From an uncultured Clostridium sp. (lineage in GTDB: Bacteria; Bacillota; Clostridia; TANB77; CAG-508), in assembly GCA_900551615.1 (NCBI GenBank), contig URWN01000018.1, forward strand, positions 1 through 26,508: 26,508 bases of DNA, given 5' to 3'. Made by a program: the position numbers and the translations under genes. Under the pieces are notes generated by a model. It worked only from the letters and a program-made list of their open reading frames with translations. It searched no databases and had not been told where the DNA came from. This document shows positions 7,509 through 16,305 of this stretch, piece after piece (positions within the stretch are counted from its first letter, which is position 1; each line of letters starts with the position of its first letter).

Positions 7509-10500
7509 TTATTCATCTTCGTCAAAGATAGCATCCTCGCCCTCATCATCTAAATCTTCAAAAAGCTCATCACTATCTTCTGGTTCTTCTTCATCTAGTA
7601 AAATATCGCTATCAGTATCCTCAATATATCCATCAGATAAATCATCTTCTGCTACAACTTCATCTTCTGCTAGAATCTTTTTATCCTTTTCTGGATCATA
7701 TTCAATACCATCCTCAATATTTTCTTTTAATTCAAGCTCTTTGTTATCTTCTGAATATAGACGTACATCTAATCCTAAAGATTGTAATTCTTTGATAAGA
7801 ACTTTAAAGCTTTCTGGTACTCCTGGTTCAGGAATATTTTCACCTTTAACAATAGCTTCATAAGTTTTAACTCTACCTACAACGTCATCAGATTTAACTG
7901 TTAACATTTCTTGTAGTGTATATGCTGCACCATATGCCTCTAATGCCCAAACTTCCATTTCTCCGAAACGTTGTCCACCAAATTGTGCTTTACCACCAAG
8001 AGGTTGTTGTGTAACTAATGAGTATGGTCCAGTTGAACGAGCATGTATTTTATCATCTACTAAGTGATGTAGTTTTAACATATACATTACACCAACTGTA
8101 ATTGGTTTATCAAATGGATCACCAGTTCTACCATCATATAGAATTGATTTACCATCTGGACTCATTCCTGCTTGTTGTAATAATTCTTCAACATCTTCTT
8201 GTGTAGCACCATCAAATACTGGTGTTGATACGTGCCATCCTAAAGCTTTGGCAGCTCCACCTAAGTGAACTTCAAGTATTTGTCCTAAGTTCATACGAGA
8301 TGGAAGTCCTAATGGGTTAAGTAAGATGTCTATTGGTGTACCATCTGGTAAAAATGGCATATCTTCTTCTGGTAATACTCTTGAAATAACACCTTTATTA
8401 CCATGACGTCCGGCCATTTTATCACCAACTGATATTTTTCTTTTTGTTGCTATATAACATCTAATTATTTGATTTACACCAGGTCCTAATTCGTCTGAAT
8501 TGTCTCTAGTGAATATTTTAACATCTACTATTGTTCCAGCTTCTCCGTGAGGTACTCTTAATGATGTATCTCTAACTTCTCTAGCTTTTTCACCAAAGAT
8601 AGCTCTTAATAATCTTTCTTCTGCTGTTAGTTCTGTTTCTCCTTTTGGAGTAACTTTACCAACTAAAATATCTCCTGGTCTAACTTCTGCACCTATTCTA
8701 ATTATTCCGTTTTCGTCTAAGTCTTTTAATACGTCATCACCAACGTTTGGAATGTCTCTTGTTATTTCTTCTGGACCTAATTTTGTATCACGGCATTCGC
8801 AATCATATTCTTCGATATGTATTGATGTAAATACGTCTTCTTTTACTAATCTTTCATTTAAAAGGATAGCATCCTCGTAGTTGTAACCTTCCCATGTTGA
8901 GAAAGCAACTAAACAGTTTTTACCTAAAGACATTTCTCCATCTTTAGTTGATGGTCCATCAGCTATTGCATCACCTTTTTTTACTATTTCACCTTTTTTT
9001 ACTATAGGTCTTTGATTTATACATGTACCACCATTTGTTCTTTTAAATTTACGTAGTTTGTGTACAACTGTTTTTCCATTATTATATTTAACTGTAATAG
9101 CGTCTCCTGTAACTTTTTGGATGACTCCATCATCTTCTGCTAATATTAATATTCCTGAGTCTTTTGCAGCTCTATATTCTATACCTGTTGCAACTATTGG
9201 TCTTTCTGTTGTCATTAATGGAACTGCTTGTCTTTGCATGTTTGCACCCATTAGAGATCTTTTGGCATCATCATGTTCTAAGAATGGAATCATGGCTGCT
9301 GCTACAGAAACTAATTGTTTTGGTGAAACATCTATATATTGTACTTTGTCTTTATCAACTTCTATAATTTCATTTCTGTATCTAACTCTAATTCTATCAT
9401 TAATAAATTCTCCATTTTCATCCATTGGTTCAGATGCTTGAGCTATTATGTAATTGTCTTCTACATCTGCACTCATATATTCAACTATATCTGTTGCTCT
9501 ATGTGTTTCTGGATCTATTTTTCTGTATGGTGTTTCTATAAATCCATATTCATTTATATTTGCAAATGATGAAAGTGCTGATATAAGTCCAATGTTTGGT
9601 CCTTCTGGAGATTCAATTGGACATAGTCTACCATAGTGTGTATAGTGAACGTCTCTAACCTCGAATCCAGCTCTTTCTCTTGTAAGGCCACCAGGTCCTA
9701 ATGCCGAAATTCTTCTTTTATGTGTTAATTCTGAAAGTGGGTTTGTTTGGTCCATGAATTGTGACAATTGTGAACTTCCAAAGAATTCTCTAATTGATGA
9801 TGTTATTGGTTTTGTGTTAATTAATGTTTGTGGTGTTACAACATCTAAGTCTTGAATTGTCATTCTTTCTCTTACAACTCTTTCAAGTCTTGTTAAACCA
9901 ATTCTGAATTGATTTTGTAATAATTCACCAACACATCTAATTCTACGGTTAGCTAAATGGTCTATGTCATCTACATTTCCAACTCCATGTGCTAAGTTTA
10001 ATAAATAGCTTATAGATGCAATCATGTCTTCTGTTGTTATATGTTTTGGTACTAATTCGTCAATTCTTTCACCTATAACTTTTACTAAATCTTTTTCTTC
10101 AGTTGTGTCAATTATACTTTTTAATATTTGATAATTTACATTTTCTTTAATGTTTAATTCTGCTAAATCTAATGTAGGTAATACTTTATGAATATCAACT
10201 GTTCCATTTCCTATAACTTTAACTGTATGTTCTCCAACTGTTAATTCTACTATATTGATTCCTGAGTTTTGGATGTCATGTGCAGCATCTTCTGTTATAA
10301 CTTCTCCTGCTTGTACAAATATTTCACCTGTTTCACCATCCATTATGTCTTTTGCAGCTACTTTTCCTGTTATTCTTGTTGCTAAACTTAATTTTTGGTC
10401 AAATTTATATCTACCAACTTTTGCTAAGTCATATCTTCTATTATCATAGAATAATCCATCAAATAAACTTCTTGCTGCTTCTACTGTTGGAAGTTCTCCT

Positions 10501-11228
10501 GGTCTTAATTTTTTATAGATTTCTATTAAGGCTTCTTCTTGAGTTTTAATTGGATCTTTTGCAATTGTTGCTTCTATTAATTCTTCGTTTCCAAATAAGT
10601 CTCTTATTTGGTCATCTGTTACTAATCCAATTGCTCTTAAAAGTGTTGTTATTGGAACTTTTCTTGTTCTGTCTACACGTACATAGAATATGTCATTTCC
10701 ATCTGTTTCGTATTCTAGCCATGCTCCTCTTAAAGGCATAACTGTTGATGTATATGTTCTTTTTCCTGTTTTTGTATCAAATACTTCTGCATAGTAACAT
10801 CCTGGTGAACGTACTAATTGGCTTACTACAACTCTTTCTGCACCATTTATTATAAATGTTCCACTGTCTGTCATAAGTGGGAAGTCACCTAAATAAATTT
10901 CTTGTTCTTTAATTTCTCCTGTTTCACGGTTTATTAAACGAACTTTTACATGTAGTCTTGTTGAATATGTAGCGTCTCTTTCTTTTGCCTCTTCAATTGA
11001 ATATTTTGTTTTGTCTTCCATGTAGTAGTCAAAAAATTCAAGAACTAGATTTCCAGAATAGTCTTCTATTGGTGATATGTCTTTTAATACTTCTCCTAAT
11101 CCTTCTTTGATGAACCAATCGTATGAGTCTTTTTGTACTTTAATTAGGTTTGGCATTTCGATAAAATCTCCAACTTTTGCGAAATCTTTTCTTGAAGCTT
11201 TTTCGTATTGAATGTCTCTAATTTTCAA
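7509..11228 (-). CDS. rpoB: DNA-directed RNA polymerase subunit beta
   Basis: Beta subunit of RNA polymerase, about 1239 aa. The rifampicin-binding cluster is at about residues 480-512 (SSQLSQFMDQTNPLSELTHKRRISALGPGG) with all usual sensitive-type residues, so rifampicin susceptibility is predicted. RLCPIESPEGPNIGLI, GDKMAGRHGNKGV and GGKAQFGGQRFGEMEVWALEAYGAA are all present. The C-terminus is a highly acidic tail (DEEEPEDSDELFEDLDDEGED), common in Clostridia. I chose TTG at 11228 because AAGGAG lies eight bases upstream; the alternative GTG at 11237 overlaps that RBS. Transcribed with rpoC from a promoter about 280 bp upstream. rplJ and rplL, usually just upstream, are absent. Confidence 0.97.
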   Translation of the reverse strand: MKIRDIQYEKASRKDFAKVGDFIEMPNLIKVQKDSYDWFIKEGLGEVLKDISPIEDYSGNLVLEFFDYYMEDKTKYSIEEAKERDATYSTRLHVKVRLINRETGEIKEQEIYLGDFPLMTDSGTFIINGAERVVVSQLVRSPGCYYAEVFDTKTGKRTYTSTVMPLRGAWLEYETDGNDIFYVRVDRTRKVPITTLLRAIGLVTDDQIRDLFGNEELIEATIAKDPIKTQEEALIEIYKKLRPGELPTVEAARSLFDGLFYDNRRYDLAKVGRYKFDQKLSLATRITGKVAAKDIMDGETGEIFVQAGEVITEDAAHDIQNSGINIVELTVGEHTVKVIGNGTVDIHKVLPTLDLAELNIKENVNYQILKSIIDTTEEKDLVKVIGERIDELVPKHITTEDMIASISYLLNLAHGVGNVDDIDHLANRRIRCVGELLQNQFRIGLTRLERVVRERMTIQDLDVVTPQTLINTKPITSSIREFFGSSQLSQFMDQTNPLSELTHKRRISALGPGGLTRERAGFEVRDVHYTHYGRLCPIESPEGPNIGLISALSSFANINEYGFIETPYRKIDPETHRATDIVEYMSADVEDNYIIAQASEPMDENGEFINDRIRVRYRNEIIEVDKDKVQYIDVSPKQLVSVAAAMIPFLEHDDAKRSLMGANMQRQAVPLMTTERPIVATGIEYRAAKDSGILILAEDDGVIQKVTGDAITVKYNNGKTVVHKLRKFKRTNGGTCINQRPIVKKGEIVKKGDAIADGPSTKDGEMSLGKNCLVAFSTWEGYNYEDAILLNERLVKEDVFTSIHIEEYDCECRDTKLGPEEITRDIPNVGDDVLKDLDENGIIRIGAEVRPGDILVGKVTPKGETELTAEERLLRAIFGEKAREVRDTSLRVPHGEAGTIVDVKIFTRDNSDELGPGVNQIIRCYIATKRKISVGDKMAGRHGNKGVISRVLPEEDMPFLPDGTPIDILLNPLGLPSRMNLGQILEVHLGGAAKALGWHVSTPVFDGATQEDVEELLQQAGMSPDGKSILYDGRTGDPFDKPITVGVMYMLKLHHLVDDKIHARSTGPYSLVTQQPLGGKAQFGGQRFGEMEVWALEAYGAAYTLQEMLTVKSDDVVGRVKTYEAIVKGENIPEPGVPESFKVLIKELQSLGLDVRLYSEDNKELELKENIEDGIEYDPEKDKKILAEDEVVAEDDLSDGYIEDTDSDILLDEEEPEDSDELFEDLDDEGEDAIFDEDE

Positions 11229-11498
11229 ATAAATCACTCCTTATATTTTTTTGAAGCAGTTTGTAATTCTAGGATTGTGTGTTTAACACTTAGAATTTAA
11301 TTATATTTGATTTTAAGAAAAGTCCTTCTTAGAATATATCTACTTTTTTAAGTTTTATAATTTGCCTGCTTTTCAAATTATATTAGCTTAATTTTTCGTT
11401 ATATTTAATTCCTCTTTTCTTAAATTTTTAACGTTGTGTTTTGATTTGTTTCTTTTGAATTAAATTTTTACTTGATGTTAAATTTTCGTATAAATTCA
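11229..11498 (-). promoter_or_regulatory. Long 5' leader of rpoBC with a hairpin before the RBS
   Basis: From the predicted start site near 11498 to the rpoB start there are about 270 untranslated bases with no convincing ORF. A hairpin is visible at 11265-11297: AATTCTA pairs with TAGAATT, and an inner gtgt/acac stem lies just ahead of the AAGGAG site. A second small stem (ttctaagaa...ttcttaaaa) lies near 11311-11334. The leader could mediate autoregulation by translational or transcriptional control, but no known leader family is recognised. Confidence 0.4.
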
Positions 11499-11504
11499 CT
11501 TTAT

Positions 11505-11534
11505 ATGATACCATAAATTTCCTACGGAAGTCAA
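11505..11534 (-). promoter_or_regulatory. rpoBC promoter
   Basis: TTGACT (11534-11529) and TATCAT (11510-11505) on the minus strand with an 18-base spacer. It is the best housekeeping promoter in the rpoB upstream region. Confidence 0.55.
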
Positions 11535-11562
11535 GGTTTTTAGCAATATTTTTATAAATATA

Positions 11563-11591
11563 TAGACTTTTTAATATATTTATAGTAAAAT
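11563..11591 (+). promoter_or_regulatory. Promoter of the small multidrug export family gene
   Basis: TAGACT (11563-11568) and TAAAAT (11586-11591) with a 17-base spacer, 44 bp before the ATG. It is back-to-back with the rpoBC promoter. Confidence 0.45.
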
Positions 11592-11634
11592 ACAAAAAAG
11601 TTTAATATACTTAAGATTGAAAGGAGAAAGCAAA

Positions 11635-12198
11635 ATGTCAAGTTTACCACTTATAGTAAAATATTTAATAGTAGCTTTTGTAAGTATGGTTCCAATAGTA
11701 GAACTAAGAGGTGCTATTCCAATAGCAGAAGGGTTAGGTTTAAATATATTTATATACTACCCTATTGCTATTATATTTAATATGTTACCTGTTCCTATAA
11801 TTTACCTATTTGCTAGAAAGGTTCTTGAATGGGGAAAAGATAAAAAAATTATTGGAAAGTTTTTCACTTGGTGTTTAGAAAAGGGTGAAAAAGGTGGAGA
11901 AAAATTAAAAGCAACTGCTGGAAATAAAGGTATTTTCTTTGCATTACTACTTTTTGTTGGTATTCCACTCCCTGGTACAGGTGCATGGACTGGAACACTT
12001 GCAGCAAGCTTTTTAAATCTTGATTTTAAAACAAGTGTAAGTGCTGTTGCATTAGGTGTAATTTTAGCTGGAATAATAATGTCATTAGGAAGTAAATTTG
12101 TTGCTGTTTTAGGTTGGCCTGGATTAATTGCAATTATTACTGTTATATTAGTTGCAATACTTATTTCGGTTTTTATTGGTAAAAAGAAAAAGAAATAA
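11635..12198 (+). CDS. Small multidrug export family (COG2426/PF06695) integral membrane protein
   Basis: 187-aa polytopic membrane protein. The family signatures are SMVPIVELRGAIPIAEGLGL near the N-terminus and VGIPLPGTGAWTGTLAA in the middle, each a conserved re-entrant or helix-start motif. Hydrophobic segments lie at about residues 8-28, 38-58, 90-112, 128-150 and 158-180, and the C-terminus is a lysine run. The family name is historical; transport of drugs is not proved, and similarity to the DedA/SNARE-associated fold makes a lipid or general membrane role equally possible. ATG 11635 is preferred over TTG 11617 because AAAGGAGA sits just ahead of it. Monocistronic, divergent from rpoB, ended by a strong terminator. 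Confidence 0.85.
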   Translation: MSSLPLIVKYLIVAFVSMVPIVELRGAIPIAEGLGLNIFIYYPIAIIFNMLPVPIIYLFARKVLEWGKDKKIIGKFFTWCLEKGEKGGEKLKATAGNKGIFFALLLFVGIPLPGTGAWTGTLAASFLNLDFKTSVSAVALGVILAGIIMSLGSKFVAVLGWPGLIAIITVILVAILISVFIGKKKKK

Positions 12199-12200
12199 TA

Positions 12201-12259
12201 AAAATATATAAGTTCTAAAAAGTTAAGATATATATTACTTTTTAGAACTTATATATTTT
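12201..12259. terminator. Bidirectional intrinsic terminator
   Basis: A 23-base inverted repeat (12201-12223 with 12237-12259) fills nearly the whole gap between two convergent genes and ends in T-runs on both strands. Confidence 0.85.
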
Positions 12260-12260
12260 T

Positions 12261-13421
12261 TTATTCACTTTTTTCTATTAATTTTTCTTGTTCATCTCTA
12301 AACTTATTTTTATTATCTATCCAATCATTTAAAACTGTTTTTATTACAACTGCAATTGGTACACCTAAGAACATTCCTAATATTCCAAAATAAGCTCCGC
12401 CAACAGTAACTGCAAAAATGACAAGTAATGGACTTACTTCCAAAGAAACACCTATAATTTTAGGATTTATAATATTTGCATCTATTTGTTGTAAAATTAT
12501 AACAACAATAGCCATAGCAATTGCTTTTCCAAGTCCTCCTGTTATAAATGTTATTAATATTCCTATTCCAACTGCTACAATTGCTCCAATATATGGTATC
12601 ATGTTAAATAATCCTATTGTAAATCCTATTAATGGTGCATATTTTACTTTTATTATTAACATAGCTACAGTTGTTAAAATTCCAACAATTACTGCATCTA
12701 GCAATTGACTTGAAATAAATGTAAAAAATACTTCATTTGCTTTTGTAAAATATTTATTTACAGCTTCATATGTATTCTTTTTAAATATTGCCCTTGCAAA
12801 TCTTCTTAAAAATTTCATTATTGCCGTTCTTTGTAGTAAAATATATACTGAAACTATTATTGATACAAATACGTCAAAAATTCCTGAGAATATGTTTATT
12901 ATATTTTTAACATATTCTATTATTTTTTCATTGTTTATGCTTAAAAATTGTTTCATATCTATATTTGATAGTTCCGTCATTTTATCTTTTATTACATCAC
13001 TTTTTAGTACTGAATCTTCTGGTAATTCTTTGTATTTATTAACTAATGTTTCATAATACCCTGGTATATTACTAACTAATTCTACTATGCTTTCTTTTAA
13101 TACTGGAAATATACAGTTTATTATGATTACCATTATTAGCACAAAAATTATATATGTTGCTATTACTGATAATCCTCTTGCTTTCTTTTTTACAAATTTC
13201 AATTTTGATTTTGATAAAGCATTTTCTATTTTTTTACATGGCATAAATAATATATATGATATTAACAATCCTGCAAAAAATGGTTTTAATATTCTAAAAA
13301 ATGTTCCAAACCATTCTGTGACATTTGAGAAATTATCTAACATTTTATATACAATTACTACTGTTAGAGCTATCAATAGCCATGATATTCTTTTTTTCCA
13401 TCCTTGTTTTATTTCTTCCAT
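12261..13421 (-). CDS. AI-2E family transporter (UPF0118/PF01594 permease)
   Basis: 386-aa polytopic membrane protein. Two N-terminal helices (about residues 13-35 and 40-60, ending ILFMPC) are followed by a third helix, then a soluble loop of about 75 residues (SNIPGYYETLVNKYKELPEDS...), as in YtvI/YdiK proteins. A C-terminal helix block follows, with the family motifs GLFNMIPYIGAIVAV, QQIDANIINPKIIG and PLLVIFAVTVGGAYFGILGMFLGVPIAVV. The substrate is uncertain: members export autoinducer-2 or act as Na+/H+ antiporters. ATG 13421 has a perfect GGAGGT eight bases upstream that overlaps the end of exoA, so the two are translated from one mRNA. The longer frame to 13463 lacks an RBS and overlaps exoA. 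Confidence 0.9.
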   Translation of the reverse strand: MEEIKQGWKKRISWLLIALTVVIVYKMLDNFSNVTEWFGTFFRILKPFFAGLLISYILFMPCKKIENALSKSKLKFVKKKARGLSVIATYIIFVLIMVIIINCIFPVLKESIVELVSNIPGYYETLVNKYKELPEDSVLKSDVIKDKMTELSNIDMKQFLSINNEKIIEYVKNIINIFSGIFDVFVSIIVSVYILLQRTAIMKFLRRFARAIFKKNTYEAVNKYFTKANEVFFTFISSQLLDAVIVGILTTVAMLIIKVKYAPLIGFTIGLFNMIPYIGAIVAVGIGILITFITGGLGKAIAMAIVVIILQQIDANIINPKIIGVSLEVSPLLVIFAVTVGGAYFGILGMFLGVPIAVVIKTVLNDWIDNKNKFRDEQEKLIEKSE

Positions 13422-13432
13422 ACACTTACCTC

Positions 13433-14188
13433 CTATAATAAAATTTCTAACCCTACTGGGCAATGGTCACTTCCCATTATTTCTGAATATATTTTTGCTT
13501 CTTTTATTTGTTTTTCTATTGATTTTGATACTATAAAGTAGTCTATTCTCCAGCCTATATTTTTTTCTCTTGCATGTCCCATATAAGACCACCAACTATA
13601 TGCATTTTCTTTTTCTGGATATAGATATCTAAATGTATCTGTAAAACCTGAGTCTAGTAATTCTGTCATCTTGTTACGTTCTTCGTCTGTGAAACCTGCA
13701 TTGTGTCTATTTGTTTTTGGATTTTTTAAGTCTATTTCTTTGTGTGCTACATTTAAGTCCCCACACATTATTACTGGTTTTGTTTCATTTAATTTTAATA
13801 GATACTTTCTTATTTCGTCTTCCCATATTTGTCTATACTCTAGTCTTTCTAGTTCTCTTTTTGAGTTTGGTGTGTATATGTCTACCATATAAAATTTTTC
13901 AAATTCTAGTGTTATTACTCTTCCTTCTTTATCATGTTCTTCTATCCCTATTCCATATGTTACATTTATTGGTTTTTGTTTTGTAAATATTGCAGTACCT
14001 GAATATCCCTTTTTTTCTGCACTGTTCCAATAGCTTGTATATCCTTGAAATTCTAAATTAATCTGATCTGGCTGACATTTTGTTTCTTGTAAGCAAAATA
14101 TGTCTGCATCCATTTTTTTGAATACTTCTTCAAATCCTTTTGTTAAACATGCTCTTATTCCATTCACATTCCATGAGATTAGTTTCAT
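13433..14188 (-). CDS. exoA: Exodeoxyribonuclease III / AP endonuclease
   Basis: Mg-dependent AP endonuclease and 3' repair exonuclease of the Xth/ExoA class in base-excision repair. The 251-aa length is standard. The catalytic set is visible: N7 (WNVNG), E35 (LQETK), Y105 (DIYTPNS), D144-L-N146 (GDLNVAH), D216 (GWRIDYF) and D241-H242 (GSDHCPV). The ATG at 14188 follows AAGGAAGG. The permease gene begins 11 bases after its stop, with its RBS touching the exoA stop. A promoter candidate lies at 14246-14274. No defects were seen. The symbol follows B. subtilis usage; xth is the equivalent name. Confidence 0.95.
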   Translation of the reverse strand: MKLISWNVNGIRACLTKGFEEVFKKMDADIFCLQETKCQPDQINLEFQGYTSYWNSAEKKGYSGTAIFTKQKPINVTYGIGIEEHDKEGRVITLEFEKFYMVDIYTPNSKRELERLEYRQIWEDEIRKYLLKLNETKPVIMCGDLNVAHKEIDLKNPKTNRHNAGFTDEERNKMTELLDSGFTDTFRYLYPEKENAYSWWSYMGHAREKNIGWRIDYFIVSKSIEKQIKEAKIYSEIMGSDHCPVGLEILL

Positions 14189-14245
14189 TTTCTGTTCCTT
14201 CCTTATATCCGCTTTTATTAATATTTTTTATTTACATATATTTCT

Positions 14246-14274
14246 ATTTTACTACATTTACAATAAAATAGCAA
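14246..14274 (-). promoter_or_regulatory. exoA promoter candidate
   Basis: TTGCTA (14274-14269) and TAAAAT (14251-14246), with a 17-base spacer, about 60 bp upstream of exoA. Confidence 0.4.
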
Positions 14275-14286
14275 TCAAAATAGTAA

Positions 14287-14310
14287 AAGAACTCTATTTC
14301 TAGAGTTCTT
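14287..14310 (-). terminator. Intrinsic terminator of the SleB-type hydrolase gene
   Basis: A perfect 10-bp stem (aagaactcta/tagagttctt) with a tttc loop lies 31 bp after the stop codon. On the minus strand it is followed by a T-rich tract. Confidence 0.7.
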
Positions 14311-14340
14311 ACAAATCATATGTTAAATTAATTTATATCT

Positions 14341-15351
14341 TTAAAAATATACATTACCACCTATATAAGTACCTGAGTGTGTTCCAGCTGCTCTAAATGA
14401 TAAATAATTATGATTTCTTTTTCCATTTAATGCATCTGTAACTGCTTGTTTTACATATGATGGGTAATTTCCATTTAATTTCTTTTTCCAATGTCTGTCT
14501 ATAGAATAACAAAATTGTCCTGATGCTTTGTATTGACTTAATGGGTCTGAACCATTTTTCTTCCATTTTCTGCTTTCTGCTCTATTACAAGCTGTTGTTA
14601 TAACAGCTAAAGCTCCTGTATAACTTGAACCTGATTCTTGTGCTGTAATTGCACATAATAAGTCCATTTCTCCTGATGAATATGACCATTTTCCGCCATT
14701 ATTTTTTACTGTTGTTGCTGTTTCCCTAGTTGTCGTTCCAGATCTTGATGTTACTTTATTTACTTGTACTATCTTATTTACTGGTTCTGTAATTACCTTT
14801 TCAGATAATTGTATTTTTTCAATTTCTACTTCGTTTTGATATTTAATTTTATAAGTTATTTCTTTTAAGCCATTTTTTCCTTGTTGTAATACTTTGTTTG
14901 TTGTGTCTGTACTTGTTCCTGCTGAATTTTTTGTTATTGTTTCATAAGGTATTTCAACTTGTTCTGTAACTATTTTTTCTGTTATTGGTGCGTAGTTGTT
15001 TAGTAGTTCGTTTAATGTTGTTTGTACACCTTCTTCAGAAACTTTTGCTATTTGAACTTCGCTATATGATTTATCTACTATTTTTATAACAGCTCCTGCT
15101 GCTACTTCTTCATTAGCTTCTGGTATTGTCTTTTGATTTTCATCTAATACAATATTATTTTCATTTAATATTTCATTAACAGTTGTTTTTGATGTTAATA
15201 CTGTTAATTCATATCCGTTTTGTAATACAATTTTAATATCTTTCAAATTTGTACTTACTGCCATTACTCCTATTCCTGAAATTAATATTAATATTATACT
15301 AACACATATGATTTTCATTATAGAAATTGAAGCTTTTTCTTCTTTTTTCAT
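14341..15351 (-). CDS. Membrane-anchored cell-wall hydrolase: DUF348/G5-like region with C-terminal SleB-type (Hydrolase_2) domain
   Basis: 336 aa. The N-terminus has a signal-anchor helix (about 12-32). Residues 38-95 look like a DUF348/YabE ubiquitin-like repeat (VLQNGYELTVLTSKTTVNEILNENNI). About 125-200 is G5-like (EKIVTEQVEIPYETITKNS...GKNGLKEITYKIKYQNEVEIEK...VITEPVNKIV). Residues 225-336 are a Hydrolase_2 domain, with the presumed catalytic glutamate E239 (CAITAQESGSSYTGALAV) and NRAES...QYKASGQFCYSI. It likely cleaves peptidoglycan outside the membrane, as spore-cortex lytic SleB does. The YabE-like front suggests wall remodelling in growth or germination; the 3D/Rpf domain of YabE is replaced by SleB. 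The RBS is GGAGGT. A perfect-consensus promoter is present, so expression in vegetative cells is likely. Confidence 0.85.
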   Translation of the reverse strand: MKKEEKASISIMKIICVSIILILISGIGVMAVSTNLKDIKIVLQNGYELTVLTSKTTVNEILNENNIVLDENQKTIPEANEEVAAGAVIKIVDKSYSEVQIAKVSEEGVQTTLNELLNNYAPITEKIVTEQVEIPYETITKNSAGTSTDTTNKVLQQGKNGLKEITYKIKYQNEVEIEKIQLSEKVITEPVNKIVQVNKVTSRSGTTTRETATTVKNNGGKWSYSSGEMDLLCAITAQESGSSYTGALAVITTACNRAESRKWKKNGSDPLSQYKASGQFCYSIDRHWKKKLNGNYPSYVKQAVTDALNGKRNHNYLSFRAAGTHSGTYIGGNVYF

Positions 15352-15385
15352 AAATTTTTAATACCTCCTTTTGGCATCGATTTAA

Positions 15386-15414
15386 ATTATACTATATTTT
15401 GTTGTTTTTGTCAA
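15386..15414 (-). promoter_or_regulatory. Perfect-consensus sigma-A promoter
   Basis: TTGACA (15414-15409), 17 bases, TATAAT (15391-15386), about 35 bp upstream of the wall-hydrolase start. Every position matches consensus. Confidence 0.8.
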
Positions 15415-15578
15415 ATTTGTACAAGCTTAGAGTTACAACTGTTTCATTATAGTATATGCTGTAACCCTTGGAAATAGTACAAAATTTTTTTGAATATTTT
15501 TCTTTTTTTGCATAAAATGATTTATATAGTATATTTTTACTAAAACAGTTGACATTATAAAAAAAAGTAACAAATTAC

Positions 15579-15607
15579 TTGTTAAAAAAACAAATTTATG
15601 TTATTAT
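15579..15607 (+). promoter_or_regulatory. lemA promoter candidate
   Basis: TTGTTA (15579-15584), 17 bases, TATTAT (15602-15607), about 40 bp before the lemA ATG. A second TATAAT at 15624-15629 lies too close to the RBS to serve. Confidence 0.45.
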
Positions 15608-15647
15608 CAATTTGTAAAATGTATATAATAAAAAAGGAGGCAAAATT

Positions 15648-16208
15648 ATGGGATGGATTATATTAGCAATAGTAGTAATATTAGTAATTGCAATAATTTC
15701 AATGTATAATGGCTTAGTATCTGCAAGAGTAAAAGTAGATAATGCTTGGAGCCAAATTGATGTACAATTACAAAGAAGATTTGATTTGATTCCAAACTTT
15801 GTTGAAACTGTAAAAGGATATGCTACACATGAGTCAGAAACTTTTGAAAAAATAACAAAACTAAGAACTTCTTGGGCAAGTGCTGGAACAGTTGCTGAAA
15901 AAGCTGAATTAGATAATCAACTTTCAGGAGCTTTAAAAACAATAATGGCTGTTTCTGAAAATTATCCTGATTTAAAAGCAAATCAAAACTTTTCTGAATT
16001 ATCTGAAGAATTAAGAAATACTGAAAATAAAATTTCTTTTTCTAGACAATTCTATAATGACAGTGTAACAATGTATAACCAAAAATTACAACTTTTCCCT
16101 TCTAACATCATCGCAAATATGTTTAATTTTCAACCTCGTGAATTATTTGCAGCAGAAAGTGCTGAAGCTAGAAAAAATGTAAAAGTTGATTTTGGAAAAA
16201 ATGCATAA
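15648..16208 (+). CDS. lemA: LemA family protein
   Basis: 186 aa. A short outside-facing N-terminus and one membrane helix (3-24) are followed by a four-helix-bundle domain carrying the family core: NGLVSARVKVDNAWSQIDVQLQRRFDLIPNFVETVKGYATHE, then SENYPDLKANQNFSELSEELRNTENKISFSRQFYNDSVTMYNQKLQLFPSNIIANMF. The molecular role of LemA is not established. It is very often encoded with HtpX or TPM-domain proteins and thought to act at the membrane. The ATG at 15648 follows GGAGG. htpX lies 97 bp downstream on the same strand, the usual pairing. Confidence 0.93.
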   Translation: MGWIILAIVVILVIAIISMYNGLVSARVKVDNAWSQIDVQLQRRFDLIPNFVETVKGYATHESETFEKITKLRTSWASAGTVAEKAELDNQLSGALKTIMAVSENYPDLKANQNFSELSEELRNTENKISFSRQFYNDSVTMYNQKLQLFPSNIIANMFNFQPRELFAAESAEARKNVKVDFGKNA

Positions 16209-16216
16209 TTAATTTT

Positions 16217-16245
16217 AAAGGGGTTGTCAGTTTTGGCACCTCTTT
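16217..16245 (+). terminator. Leaky terminator-like hairpin between lemA and htpX
   Basis: aaaggggttgtca pairs with tggcacctcttt through one bulge and two G-U pairs, with a T-rich tract after it. It sits right after the lemA stop, so it may lower htpX transcription relative to lemA. Confidence 0.5.
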
Positions 16246-16305
16246 TACTATTTTAATTTTGATTTAATAATTGTTTGATATTATTTTATCAGGAAAGGAG
16301 TTTTT

